Below the pieces are notes generated by a model, which was not told the origin of the DNA, searched no databases, and saw only the letters and a list, made by a program, of their open reading frames with translations. 64,000 bases of DNA from Streptomyces sp. NRRL WC-3605 (lineage in GTDB: Bacteria > Actinomycetota > Actinomycetes > Streptomycetales > Streptomycetaceae). Below are positions 16,164 to 25,065 of the stretch, one piece after another (the first letter of the stretch is position 1; every line of letters starts with the position of its first letter). The translations under genes were made by a program, and so were the position numbers. The stretch covers positions 1 through 64,000 of the forward strand of contig NZ_LLZN01000073.1 in NCBI RefSeq assembly GCF_001509795.1, in the 5' to 3' direction.

Positions 16164-17591
16164 TCAGCTGTCGAAGCCGAGGCCCAGCCGGTCCATCGTC
16201 CGCAGCCACAGGTTGCGCCGCCCGCCGTGCGTGTCCGCGCGGGCCAGCGACCACTTGGTGAGCGCGATCCCGGTCCAGGCGAACGGCTCCGGTGGGAACG
16301 GCAGCGGCTTCCTGCGCACCATCTCCAGTTCCGTGCGCTCGGTGCGCTCCCCCGCCAGCAGGTCCAGCATCACGTCGGCGCCGAACCGGGTCGCCCCGAC
16401 GCCGAGGCCCGTGTAGCCCGCCGCGTACGCCACCTTGCCCTGGTGGGCGGTGCCGAAGAACGCCGAGAAGCGCGAGCAGGTGTCGATCGCGCCGCCCCAC
16501 GCGTGCGTGAAGCGCAGCCCCTCCAGCTGCGGGAAGCAGGTGAAGAAGTGCCCGGCCAGCTTGGCGTACGTCTCCGGGCGGTCGTCGTACTCGGACCGCA
16601 CCCGGCCGCCGTACGGGTAGACGGCGTCGTAGCCGCCCCACAGGACGCGGTTGTCGGCGGAGAGCCGGAAGTAGTGGAACTGGTTCGCCGAGTCCCCGAG
16701 GCCCTGGCGGTTCTTCCAGCCGATCGACGCGAGCTGGTCCTCGGTCAGGGGCTCGGTCATCAGGGCGTAGTCGTAGACCGGGACGGTGTAGGAGCGGACC
16801 CGGCGGACCAGGTTCGGGAAGATGTTCGTGCCGAGCGCGACCCGGCGGGCGCGGACCCGGCCGTAGGGCGTGCGGACGGCCATCCCGGCGCCGTACGGCT
16901 TCAGGTCCAGGGCGGGGGTGTGCTCGTAGACGCGGACGCCGAGGTCCTTGCAGGCCCGCTTCAGGCCCCAGACCAGCTTGGCCGGGTGGAGCAGGGCGAC
17001 CCCCCGGCGGTCGTGCAGGCCGGCCCGGAAGGTCGGCGAGTCGACCTGCGCCCGTACCGCATCGGCGTCGAGGTACTCGATGCCCTCGGCCAGCCCCCGG
17101 TCGCGCAGCTCGTCGTACCAGGCGCGCAGTTCCTCCGCCTGGTACGCCTCGGTGGCGACGTCGATCTCGCCGGTGCGCTCGAAGTCGCAGTCCAGGGAGT
17201 ACCGGGCGACCGCGCGCTCGATCTCGTCGAGGTTGCGGGCGCCCAGCCGCTCCAGCCGGTGGATCTCCGACGGCCAGCGGGCGAGCCCGTTGGCCGTCCC
17301 GTGGGTGAGGGAGGCGGCGCAGAAGCCGCCGTTGCGGCCGGAGGCGGCCCAGCCCACCTCGCGGCCCTCGACCAGGACCACGTCCCGCCCGGGGTCCCGC
17401 TCCTTGGCGAGCAGCGCGGTCCACAGCCCGCTGTACCCGCCGCCGACGACCAGCAGGTCGCAGGTCTCGGCGGTGGTGAGGGCGGGCTCGGGGCGGGGGC
17501 GGCCCGGGTCGTCCAGCCAGTACGGGACCGGCTGGGCGTCGGAGAGGGACTTCGTCCAGTGACTGCCAGAACTCATGGCGCTCGGGGCCAT
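16164..17591 (-). CDS. FAD-dependent amine oxidase, PuuB/DAO-like
   Basis: This 475-aa flavoprotein has a DAO-type FAD-binding fold: LLVVGGGYSGLWTALLA near residue 45 is the dinucleotide motif and SGRNGGF is the flavin-contact segment. A C-terminal block contains GYTGLGVGATRFGAD. PuuB-like enzymes oxidise gamma-glutamylputrescine or related amines to aldehydes with release of H2O2. The gene lies 22 nt after potC in the polyamine import operon, and an aldehyde dehydrogenase is the first gene of that operon, so polyamine oxidation is the best-supported role. A glycine/sarcosine oxidase activity cannot be excluded. AGGGAG precedes the ATG at 17591 with good spacing; a second in-frame ATG is at 17576. 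Confidence 0.75.
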   Translation of the reverse strand: MAPSAMSSGSHWTKSLSDAQPVPYWLDDPGRPRPEPALTTAETCDLLVVGGGYSGLWTALLAKERDPGRDVVLVEGREVGWAASGRNGGFCAASLTHGTANGLARWPSEIHRLERLGARNLDEIERAVARYSLDCDFERTGEIDVATEAYQAEELRAWYDELRDRGLAEGIEYLDADAVRAQVDSPTFRAGLHDRRGVALLHPAKLVWGLKRACKDLGVRVYEHTPALDLKPYGAGMAVRTPYGRVRARRVALGTNIFPNLVRRVRSYTVPVYDYALMTEPLTEDQLASIGWKNRQGLGDSANQFHYFRLSADNRVLWGGYDAVYPYGGRVRSEYDDRPETYAKLAGHFFTCFPQLEGLRFTHAWGGAIDTCSRFSAFFGTAHQGKVAYAAGYTGLGVGATRFGADVMLDLLAGERTERTELEMVRRKPLPFPPEPFAWTGIALTKWSLARADTHGGRRNLWLRTMDRLGLGFDS

Positions 17592-17613
17592 GATGTCAAC
17601 TCCCTACAGGGGT

Positions 17614-18414
17614 CTATGCCTTCTGCTTCTTGCGGCGGTTCCCGACGGCCATGGAGGCCAGGACGAACAGGACGGCGATGACGAACATGGCCGTGCCGAT
17701 GACATTGATCTGAACGGGCGTTCCGCGCTGCGCCGAGCCCCAGACGAACATCGGGAAGGTGACGGTGGAGCCGGCGTTGAAGTTGGTGATGATGAAGTCG
17801 TCGAACGACAGCGCGAAGGCGAGCAGCGCGCCGGCCGCGATGCCCGGCGCCGCGATCGGCAGGGTCACCCGCAGAAACGTCTGCACGGGACCGGCGTAGA
17901 GGTCCTGCGCGGCCTGCTCCAGACGCGGGTCCATCGACATCACGCGCGCCTTGACGGCGGTCACGACGAAGCTGAGGCAGAACATGATGTGGGCGATGAG
18001 GATCGTCCAGAAGCCCAGCTGGGCGCCCATGTTGAGGAACAGGGTGAGCAGCGAGGCCGCCATGACGACCTCGGGCATCGCCATCGGCAGGAAGATCAGC
18101 GAGTTGATCGCGCCGCGCGCCCGGAACCGGTAGCGGACCAGCGCGAAGGCGATCAGCGTGCCGAGGAGGGTGGCGCCGAGGGTCGCCCACAGGGCGATCT
18201 GGAGGCTGACGGACAGCGATCCGCAGAGCCCGGAGACCCCGCACGGGTCGCGCCAGGCGTCCGTGGAGAACTCCTGCCACTCGTAGTTGAAGCGGCCCTT
18301 GGGGCGGTTGAAGGAGAACACCGTCACGACGACGTTCGGCAGCAGGAGATAGGCGAGCGTGACCAGTCCCGCGATGACGACGAAGTGCCGCTTGAGCCAG
18401 TTGACGACGGCCAT
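17614..18414 (-). CDS. potC: Spermidine/putrescine ABC transporter permease PotC
   Basis: This 266-aa inner-membrane permease has six hydrophobic segments. The cytoplasmic coupling motif EQAAQDLYAGPVQTFLRVTLP contacts the ATPase. It forms the transport channel with PotB. Its start overlaps the potB stop as TGATG, indicating coupled translation. One unusual feature is a Cys-containing extracytoplasmic loop, DPCGVSGLCGS, which could form a disulfide. The flavin oxidase follows after 22 nt. Confidence 0.88.
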   Translation of the reverse strand: MAVVNWLKRHFVVIAGLVTLAYLLLPNVVVTVFSFNRPKGRFNYEWQEFSTDAWRDPCGVSGLCGSLSVSLQIALWATLGATLLGTLIAFALVRYRFRARGAINSLIFLPMAMPEVVMAASLLTLFLNMGAQLGFWTILIAHIMFCLSFVVTAVKARVMSMDPRLEQAAQDLYAGPVQTFLRVTLPIAAPGIAAGALLAFALSFDDFIITNFNAGSTVTFPMFVWGSAQRGTPVQINVIGTAMFVIAVLFVLASMAVGNRRKKQKA

Positions 18415-19349
18415 CAGACCAGATCCTCCGTTCCGGACCTGCGGATGTAGACGGTCACCATGACGAGGATGGCGGCCATCAGGATGAAGGAGAGGGCCGC
18501 GGCCGTCGGGTAGTCCAGGATGCGCAGGAACTGCGACTGGATGACGTTGCCGACCATCCGGGTGTCCGTGGAGCCGAGCAGGTCGGCGTTGACGTAGTCG
18601 CCGGTGGCCGGGATGAAGGTCAGCAGGGTGCCGGAGACGACACCCGGCATCGACAGCGGGAAGGTGACCCTGCGGAAGGTGGTGACCGGCCGGGCGTACA
18701 GGTCGTTCGCCGCCTCGTGCAGCCGCGGGTCGATCCGCTCCAGCGAGGTGTACAGCGGCAGGATCATGAACGGCAGGAAGTTGTACGTCAGACCGCACAC
18801 GACCGCGAGCGGGGTGGCCAGCACCCGGTCGCCCTGGGTCATGCCGAGCCAGCTCGTGACGTCGAGGACGTGCAGGGTGTTGAGGGCGCCGACGACCGGG
18901 CCGCCGTCGGCGAGGATCGTCTTCCAGGCGAGGGTGCGGATCAGGAAGCTGGTGAAGAACGGCGCGATCACCAGGATCATGATCAGGTTCCGCCAGCGGC
19001 CCGCCCGGAAGGCGATGAGGTACGCGAGCGGGTAGCCGAGGAGCAGGCACAGGATCGTCGCGGAACCGGCGTAGAGCACCGAGCGCAGGAACTGCGGGTA
19101 GTACTCGGAGAGGGCGTCCCAGTACGTCGCGAAGTGCCAGGTGACCTTGTAGCCCTCCTCCAGGGAGCCCGTCTGCACGGACGTGGAGGCCTGGTAGACC
19201 ATCGGCAGCGCGAAGAAGACCAGCAGCCACAGGATGCCGGGGAGCAGCAGCCAGTACGGGACGAGACGGCCGCGCCGGCGCGGCGGCTTGGCCTTCTTCT
19301 CGGGGGCGGCGGGGGTGAGAGGCGGGGGCGCCTCGGTGAGGGTCGCCAT
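18414..19349 (-). CDS. potB: Spermidine/putrescine ABC transporter permease PotB
   Basis: This 311-aa permease has a Lys/Arg-rich cytoplasmic N-terminus (residues 1-27), six transmembrane segments and the coupling motif EAANDLYARPVTTFRRVTFP. The pattern AFFTSFLIRTLAWKTIL in the central membrane part is typical of PotB/PotH permeases. The stop overlaps the potC start and the start overlaps the potA stop, both as TGATG, so potA-potB-potC are translationally coupled in one transcript. Confidence 0.9.
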   Translation of the reverse strand: MATLTEAPPPLTPAAPEKKAKPPRRRGRLVPYWLLLPGILWLLVFFALPMVYQASTSVQTGSLEEGYKVTWHFATYWDALSEYYPQFLRSVLYAGSATILCLLLGYPLAYLIAFRAGRWRNLIMILVIAPFFTSFLIRTLAWKTILADGGPVVGALNTLHVLDVTSWLGMTQGDRVLATPLAVVCGLTYNFLPFMILPLYTSLERIDPRLHEAANDLYARPVTTFRRVTFPLSMPGVVSGTLLTFIPATGDYVNADLLGSTDTRMVGNVIQSQFLRILDYPTAAALSFILMAAILVMVTVYIRRSGTEDLV

Positions 19350-20518
19350 CAGACCGCCGCCTCTTCCTCGGTGCCCGCGTCGATGTCCTGGGTGGCGTCG
19401 AGCCCGAAGGTGTGCGCGGGGTTCCAGTGCAGGACGACCTCGGCGCCGGGCACGAGCCGCGGGTCGCGGGCGATGTTCTGGGCGTAGACCTCGAACTCGG
19501 GGCAGACGGGGCTGTCGACGACGTACTGCGTGGAGACGCCGATGAAGGAGGAGTCGGCGATCCGGCCCGTGATGCGGTTGCGGCCCTCGGGTATCTCGCC
19601 GGCCTCGTCGGCGTGCGTGACGGAGATCTTCTCGGGGCGCACGCCCACCAGCACCTTGCCGCCGGTCGTCGTCGAAGCGGAATTGCGGGCCTCGGGCAGC
19701 ACCAGCTTGCCGCCGCCCGCCTTGAGGACCAGGCCGTCGCCGCCGCGGGAGTCGATCTCGGCCTCGATGAAGTTGGAGCTGCCGAGGAAGTTGGCGACGA
19801 ACGTGGTGCGCGGGTTCTCGTACAGGTCGGCCGGGGAGCCCAGCTGCTCGACGCGTCCGGCGTTCATCACGGCGACCTGGTCGGCCATGGTCATGGCCTC
19901 CTCCTGGTCGTGCGTGACGTGCACGAAGGTGATGCCGACCTCGGTCTGGATGCGCTTGAGCTCCAGCTGCATCTGGCGGCGCAGCTTCAGGTCGAGGGCG
20001 CCGAGCGGCTCGTCGAGGAGGAGCACCTTGGGGTGGTTGATCAGGGCGCGGGCGACGGCCACGCGCTGCTGCTGGCCACCGGAGAGCTGGTGCGGCTTCT
20101 TGCGGGCCTGCTCGCCGAGCTGTACGAGGTCGAGCATCTCGTCGACCTGCTTCTTCACGCTCTTGATGCCGCGCCGGCGCAGACCGAAGGCGACGTTCTC
20201 GAAGATGTCGAGGTGCGGGAAGAGGGCGTAGGACTGGAAGACCGTGTTCACCGGCCGTTTGTACGGCGGGAGGGCGGTCACGTCCTGGTCGCCGAGGTGG
20301 ACGGTGCCCGCGGAGGGCTCCTCCAGACCGGCGATCATGCGCAGGGTGGTGGTCTTGCCGCAGCCCGAGGCGCCGAGCAGGGCGAAGAAGGAGCCCTCGG
20401 GGACGGTCAGGTCGAGCGGGTGGACGGCCGTGAAGGAGCCGTAGGTCTTGCTGATGCCGGAGAGGCGGACGTCGCCGCCGTGCGCGGCGGCCGTGGTGGT
20501 GTCCTTGGTGGTCTTCAT
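19349..20518 (-). CDS. potA: Spermidine/putrescine ABC transporter ATPase PotA
   Basis: This 389-aa ABC ATPase has Walker [11 protein letters not shown]-loop [10 protein letters not shown], signature [15 protein letters not shown], Walker [13 protein letters not shown] and the switch histidine in [11 protein letters not shown]-terminal TOBE domain (about residues 270-370) is typical of PotA/MalK regulators of transport. It powers PotBC. The gene lies 4 nt after the potD stop and overlaps potB. Confidence 0.92.
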   Translation of the reverse strand: MKTTKDTTTAAAHGGDVRLSGISKTYGSFTAVHPLDLTVPEGSFFALLGASGCGKTTTLRMIAGLEEPSAGTVHLGDQDVTALPPYKRPVNTVFQSYALFPHLDIFENVAFGLRRRGIKSVKKQVDEMLDLVQLGEQARKKPHQLSGGQQQRVAVARALINHPKVLLLDEPLGALDLKLRRQMQLELKRIQTEVGITFVHVTHDQEEAMTMADQVAVMNAGRVEQLGSPADLYENPRTTFVANFLGSSNFIEAEIDSRGGDGLVLKAGGGKLVLPEARNSASTTTGGKVLVGVRPEKISVTHADEAGEIPEGRNRITGRIADSSFIGVSTQYVVDSPVCPEFEVYAQNIARDPRLVPGAEVVLHWNPAHTFGLDATQDIDAGTEEEAAV

Positions 20519-20522
20519 CTCG

Positions 20523-21770
20523 TCACGCCCCAGTGAGCTTCGCGAACTTGCCTTCGAACTCCGTGTCTTCCTTGCTGCTCAGCGAGCGGAAGGCACGGGA
20601 CTTGGCCTGCATGGCCTTGTCGGGGAGGATCAGCGGATTGTTCGCCGCGTCCTCGTCGAGCTTCGCGAGCTCGTCCTTCACCCCGTCGACGGGACAGACG
20701 AAGTTGATGTAGGCGGCGAGCTCGGCGGCCGGCTGCGGCTCGAAGTAGAAGTCGATCAGCCGCTCGGCGTTCGTCTTGTGCCGCGCCTTGTTGGGGATCA
20801 GCATGTTGTCGCTGGAGAGCATGTAGCCGCTGTCCGGGATGACGAAGTCGATGTCCGGGTTGTCGGCCTTCAGCTGGACGACGTCACCGGCCCAGGCGAC
20901 ACAGGCGGCGAGGTCGCCCTTGGTCAGGTCCGAGGTGTAGTCGTTGCCGGTGAAGCGGCGGATCTGGCCCTTGTCGACGCACTTCTGGAGCCTGGCGAGC
21001 GCCGCGTCGTAGTCGTCGGCGGTGAAGCTGCGCGGGTCCTTGTCCATGTCGAGCAGCGCCATGCCCATGGTGTCGCGCATCTCGGTGAGCAGTCCGACCC
21101 GGCCCTTGAGCTTCGGGTTGTCGAGCATGTCGGACAGGTTCTTCACCTCGACGCCGTCGAGCGCCTTCTTGTTGTAGGCGATGACGGTCGCGATGCCCTG
21201 CCAGGGATAGGAGTAGGCGCGGCCCGGGTCCCAGTCGGGACTGCGGTACGACGACGCCACGTTGGCGAAGGCGTGCGGCAGGTTGGACGCGTCCAGCTTC
21301 TGCACCCAGCCGAGGCGTATGAGCCGGGCGGCCAGCCAGTCGGTGAGGACGATGATGTCGCGGCCGGTGTCCTGGCCCGCGGCGAGCTGCGGCTTGATCT
21401 TGCCGAAGAACTCGGTGTTGTCGTTGATGTCCTCGGTGTACTTCACCTTGACGCCGGTGCGTTTCGTGAACGCGTCCAGCGTCGGGTGCTTGCGCCCGCT
21501 GTCGTCGGTGTCCATGTACTCGGTCCAGTTGGAGAAGCTGACGGTCTTCTCCTTCGCCGAGTGGTCCTCCGCCGAGACGCCGCCCTTGGTGTCGCCGGCC
21601 GCGGGGATGCCGCAGCCGGTCAGTGCCCCGAGGCCGCCGACCGCGAGCGCGCCGCCCGTGGAGGCGCGCAGCAGGCTGCGGCGGGTCATGGCGGCCCGGC
21701 CGTTGGCCAGGCTGCGCCGCATGGCTGCCACCTGCGGCGGGGAAAGGCGGTCGGGCTCGTACTGCTCCAT
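20523..21770 (-). CDS. potD: Polyamine-binding lipoprotein PotD
   Basis: This 415-aa extracellular solute-binding protein captures polyamines for PotABC. The N-terminus has a twin-arginine motif TRRSLLRAS (about residues 29-37) followed by a hydrophobic stretch and a lipobox ending at Cys53 (GALTGCG), so it is probably exported by Tat and lipid-anchored. The mature part contains the PotD-like blocks FSNWTEYM, GRDIIVLTDWLAARL, YSYPWQGIATVIAYN and PDSGYMLSSDNMLIP. Start choice at 21770 places the Tat motif 28 residues in; a later ATG (residue 28) directly at the motif is a realistic alternative. It lies 49 nt after the dehydrogenase gene and 4 nt before potA. Confidence 0.88.
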   Translation of the reverse strand: MEQYEPDRLSPPQVAAMRRSLANGRAAMTRRSLLRASTGGALAVGGLGALTGCGIPAAGDTKGGVSAEDHSAKEKTVSFSNWTEYMDTDDSGRKHPTLDAFTKRTGVKVKYTEDINDNTEFFGKIKPQLAAGQDTGRDIIVLTDWLAARLIRLGWVQKLDASNLPHAFANVASSYRSPDWDPGRAYSYPWQGIATVIAYNKKALDGVEVKNLSDMLDNPKLKGRVGLLTEMRDTMGMALLDMDKDPRSFTADDYDAALARLQKCVDKGQIRRFTGNDYTSDLTKGDLAACVAWAGDVVQLKADNPDIDFVIPDSGYMLSSDNMLIPNKARHKTNAERLIDFYFEPQPAAELAAYINFVCPVDGVKDELAKLDEDAANNPLILPDKAMQAKSRAFRSLSSKEDTEFEGKFAKLTGA

Positions 21771-21819
21771 GCGCGTGGTGCCCTTTCGGGAGATGGCCGC
21801 GGGTCGGGCGGCCTGGCTG

Positions 21820-23355
21820 CTATCGGTCCCCGAAGACGGTGCGGTGCCAGTCCTTCGCGGCGACCGCGGTGTTGTCGAACATGACGTGCTTGATCTGGGT
21901 GTACTCCTCGAAGGAGTACGCGGACATGTCCTTGCCGAAGCCGGACGCCTTGTAGCCGCCGTGCGGCATCTCGCTGATGATCGGGATGTGGTCGTTCACC
22001 CACACGCAGCCCGCCTTGATCTCGCGGGTGGCGCGGTTGGCCCGGTAGACGTCACGGCTCCAGGCGGAGGCGGCGAGGCCGTACGGGGTGTCGTTGGCCA
22101 GCGCGATGCCCTCGTCGTCCGTGTCGAAGGGGAGGACGACCAGTACCGGCCCGAAGATCTCGGACTGCACGACTTCGCTGTCCTGCGGCGCGTCGGCGAC
22201 GAGGGTGGGGCGATAGTACGCGCCCTTCCCGAGCTCCCCCTGGGGGGCCTCGCCGCCGGTGACGACGCGCGCGTAGCCGCGCGCCCGGTCGACGAAGCCG
22301 GCCACCCGGTCGCGCTGGGTGTGCGAGATCAGCGGGCCGAGGTCGGTGCCGGGGGCGAACGGGTCGCCGAGGCGGACGCTCTCCATCAGCGCGGCGGTGC
22401 GCTCGACGAACGCCTCGTACAGGGGGCGCTGCACATACGCGCGGGTCGCGGCCGTGCAGTCCTGCCCGGTGTTGATGAGCGAGCCCGCGACGGCGCCGTG
22501 CGCGGCGGCCTCCAGGTCGGCGTCGTCGAACACGAGGAAGGGGGCCTTGCCGCCGAGCTCCAGGTGGATCCGCTTGACGGTGGCGGTGGCGATCTCGGCG
22601 ACGCGCCGGCCGACGGCGGTGGACCCGGTGAAGGAGGTCATGGCGACGTCGGGGTGCCCGACCAGGTGCTCGCCGGCCTCCTTGCCGGTGCCGGTGACGA
22701 TGTTGATCACACCGTCGGGGATGCCGGCGTCAGTGGCGGCCTGCGCGAACAGCAGCGAGGTGAGCGGAGTGAGCTCGGCCGGCTTGAGCACGATCGTGTT
22801 GCCCGCCGCGATCGCCGGGAGGATCTTCCAGGCGGCCATCTGCAGCGGGTAGTTCCAGGGGGCGATCGAGCCGACCACACCGATGGGCTCACGCCGGACG
22901 TACGAGGTGTGGTCGCCGGAGTACTCCCCCGCCGACTGGCCCTGGAGGTGGCGGGCCGCGCCCGCGAAGAAGGCGGTGTTGTCGATCGTGCCCGGCACGT
23001 CGAACTCACGGGTGAGCTTCAGCGGCTTGCCGCACTGGAGGGACTCCGCGCGGGCGAAGTCCTCGGCGCGCTCGGCGAGCACGGCGGCGAAGCGGTGCAG
23101 GGCGTCGGACCGCTCGGCCGGGGTGGCGCCCGACCAGCCGGGGAAGGCGGCGCGCGCGGCGGCGACGGCGGCGTCGACGTCGTCGGTTCCGGCCAGGTCG
23201 TAGGTGTACACCTCCTCGCCCGTGGCGGGGTCGACCACGGCGTGGGTGCGCCCCGAGGTCCCCTTCGTCAGGCGGCCCGCGATGAACTGGGCGCCGTCGG
23301 CGAAGTGGTCCTGGGCCGGGAATCGTTCCGGGGTCGGCTTGCCCGGGTTGTGCAT
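21820..23355 (-). CDS. Gamma-aminobutyraldehyde-type dehydrogenase, first gene of the pot operon
   Basis: This 511-aa NAD(P)-dependent aldehyde dehydrogenase has catalytic Cys300 (NTGQDCTAA), general base Glu266 (HLELGGKAP) and the nucleotide-binding segment SIAPWNYPLQMAAWK. It closely resembles bacterial aminobutyraldehyde/betaine-aldehyde dehydrogenases (PuuC/PatD/Prr type). Its position at the head of a polyamine import and oxidation operon implies oxidation of 4-aminobutyraldehyde or its gamma-glutamyl derivative to GABA or gamma-glutamyl-GABA. A strong GGAGGGAG ribosome site precedes the ATG. The upstream region carries a spaced inverted repeat that may be an operator. Confidence 0.82.
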   Translation of the reverse strand: MHNPGKPTPERFPAQDHFADGAQFIAGRLTKGTSGRTHAVVDPATGEEVYTYDLAGTDDVDAAVAAARAAFPGWSGATPAERSDALHRFAAVLAERAEDFARAESLQCGKPLKLTREFDVPGTIDNTAFFAGAARHLQGQSAGEYSGDHTSYVRREPIGVVGSIAPWNYPLQMAAWKILPAIAAGNTIVLKPAELTPLTSLLFAQAATDAGIPDGVINIVTGTGKEAGEHLVGHPDVAMTSFTGSTAVGRRVAEIATATVKRIHLELGGKAPFLVFDDADLEAAAHGAVAGSLINTGQDCTAATRAYVQRPLYEAFVERTAALMESVRLGDPFAPGTDLGPLISHTQRDRVAGFVDRARGYARVVTGGEAPQGELGKGAYYRPTLVADAPQDSEVVQSEIFGPVLVVLPFDTDDEGIALANDTPYGLAASAWSRDVYRANRATREIKAGCVWVNDHIPIISEMPHGGYKASGFGKDMSAYSFEEYTQIKHVMFDNTAVAAKDWHRTVFGDR

Positions 23356-23445
23356 GTCGCTCCCTCCGTGCCCCGGAGTGGGGCCGGCGTGGCTCAGGCT
23401 CGATTTGAGTGCCGATCCTGACAGAGCGGGTGGACTCCAACAAGT

Positions 23446-23481
23446 GATTCCGTTGTTGCCATTTGGTTACGCGACGGAATC
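23446..23481. promoter_or_regulatory. Spaced inverted repeat in the divergent pot-operon promoter region
   Basis: GATTCCGT (23446-23453) and ACGGAATC (23474-23481) are perfect inverted repeats separated by 20 AT-richer bases. They lie between the pot operon start (23355) and the divergent NADAR gene. The centre-to-centre distance is 28 bp, close to three helical turns, which fits a dimeric regulator. Confidence 0.4.
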
Positions 23482-23553
23482 TGTCGACCAGGTGTCGAGT
23501 CGGCACGGAAAACCGAGGACGGATTGTCGGTGGTGCGTGCCAGACTCGGGCAC

Positions 23554-24123
23554 ATGGCGAAGATCGATTCTTGGGATGTCCTGAAACAGGAGGTCCGCTC
23601 GGGGGCGAGGGTCAAGTATCTCCACTTCTGGGGACACCGGCCGCTACCGGACGGACGTGTCGGAGCGAGCTGTCTCAGCCAGTGGTGGCCGTCGCCGTTC
23701 ACGGTGGACGGCGTGCGCTACGCGACGGCCGAGCACTGGATGATGGCCGGCAAGGCCCGGCTCTTCGGGGACGCGGAGGCGGAGCGGCGGGCGCTGGCCG
23801 CGGAGCACCCCGGCGAGGCGAAGAAGGCCGGGCGGCTGGTGCGCGGGTTCGACGACGCGGTGTGGGCGCGCGAGCGCTTCCGCATCGTCGTGGAGGGCTC
23901 CGTCCACAAGTTCGCCGCCCACCCCGACCTGCGCGGCTTCCTGCTCGGCACCGGCGACCGGGTCCTGGTGGAGGCCAGCCCGCTGGACCGGGTGTGGGGC
24001 ATAGGCCTGGCTGCGACCGACCAGGGCGCCGCCGATCCGGAGCGCTGGAAGGGGCCGAACCTGCTGGGATTCGCCCTGATGGAGGCACGGGAGCGGCTGC
24101 GGGGCTCCGCGGGAGCCCCGTAG
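23554..24123 (+). CDS. NADAR-domain protein (YbiA-like)
   Basis: This 189-aa protein is a NADAR (YbiA-like) domain protein. Diagnostic residues are in FWGHRP, CLSQWWPSPFTVDGV, YATAEHWMMAGKARLF and VWGIGLAATD. Characterised NADAR proteins hydrolyse N-glycosidic bonds in riboflavin-pathway intermediates or reverse ADP-ribosylation of DNA or protein. Which applies here cannot be told from sequence, and no toxin partner is adjacent. The ATG at 23554 is preferred on family length; an upstream TTG at 23524 would add ten residues. It is divergent from the pot operon and converges on a DUF4190-like gene. Confidence 0.8.
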   Translation: MAKIDSWDVLKQEVRSGARVKYLHFWGHRPLPDGRVGASCLSQWWPSPFTVDGVRYATAEHWMMAGKARLFGDAEAERRALAAEHPGEAKKAGRLVRGFDDAVWARERFRIVVEGSVHKFAAHPDLRGFLLGTGDRVLVEASPLDRVWGIGLAATDQGAADPERWKGPNLLGFALMEARERLRGSAGAP

Positions 24124-24150
24124 GGCGGTCTGCCGCGCGGCGCCGGGCGG

Positions 24151-24909
24151 CTACAGGTTCACGAAGACCACGAGCACCAGCATGCCCACGCCGAGGACGA
24201 TGCCGGCGACACCGCAGATGATCCCGGCGAGCGCCTGCCCGGGGTTCGTGGCCTCGCCGCGCCGCGCCTTGCCGCGCCCGATCGCGCCGAAGATCAGCGC
24301 CAGCACACCCAGGATGATGGCGATCGGCCACAGGCAGAAGATCACCGCGGAGATGATGCCGAGCACGAGTCCGGCCGTCCCCATGCCGTTGCTGGGCAGG
24401 GGGTGGTGCATCCCCGGCCAGCCGTAGGAGTAGCCGCCGGGCGCGTGGGTGCCCGGATGACCGGGGGCGCCCGGATAGCCGGGGGTGCCCGGATAGCCGT
24501 ACGGCACCTGGCCGGGCCCCTCGGGGCCGATGGGCGGCGGCGGGACGGGCTCGCCGTACGAGCCGTAGGGGCCGGTGTCCGCCGGGGGCGCGAAGGGGTC
24601 GGCCGCGGGGCCGGGCGCCGCCGGATGCGCCCAGGGCGCCGCGCCGGGCTGCACAGGGCCGCCCGGGGTGGGCAGCGCGGCCATCGTCCGCTGGTCGTGC
24701 GCGGTGGGACCGGCCCAGGTGGCCGGCGGGTCGTTCGCGGCGACGGTGTTCCCGGGCCCGTCCGGCGCGGGCGGCGCCCACGGGTCCCGCTCGCCCGTGG
24801 CGGGCACGGCGGGCTCTGTCTTCTCCAGCGAGGTCCTCGGGGCCGTGGCCCCGCCCTCGGGCGTCCCGGGGCCTTGCGGCGTCTCCGGCGGCTGCGTGTC
24901 GTCGGACAT
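24151..24909 (-). CDS. DUF4190-like membrane protein with proline-rich N-terminus
   Basis: The 252-aa protein has a long disordered Pro/Gly/Ala/Thr-rich cytoplasmic region (residues 1 to about 170) including PGYPGAPGHPGTHAPGG collagen-like repeats. Two C-terminal hydrophobic segments, GLVLGIISAVIFCLWPIAI and LAGIICGVAGIVLGVGMLVL, flank a basic loop GRGKARRGEATNPGQ. This is the usual DUF4190 arrangement in actinomycetes. Function is unknown. The ATG at 24909 follows a GGGGGT ribosome site. It converges on the NADAR gene with a 27-nt gap and no obvious terminator. Confidence 0.7.
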   Translation of the reverse strand: MSDDTQPPETPQGPGTPEGGATAPRTSLEKTEPAVPATGERDPWAPPAPDGPGNTVAANDPPATWAGPTAHDQRTMAALPTPGGPVQPGAAPWAHPAAPGPAADPFAPPADTGPYGSYGEPVPPPPIGPEGPGQVPYGYPGTPGYPGAPGHPGTHAPGGYSYGWPGMHHPLPSNGMGTAGLVLGIISAVIFCLWPIAIILGVLALIFGAIGRGKARRGEATNPGQALAGIICGVAGIVLGVGMLVLVVFVNL

Positions 24910-25065
24910 GCGCGGACCCCCCTCAGTCGTACGTGCCGTCATGCTAAGGCCCGGGCCTGCGGGTCGCGGCCCCGGCCTACGATGATCCCGAGTCACCGAT
25001 CAGCCGATCACCCGCGTCGCGCCGCCGGCACCCCGGCCGCGCGGACGCCGTTCCGGGGAGGAACC

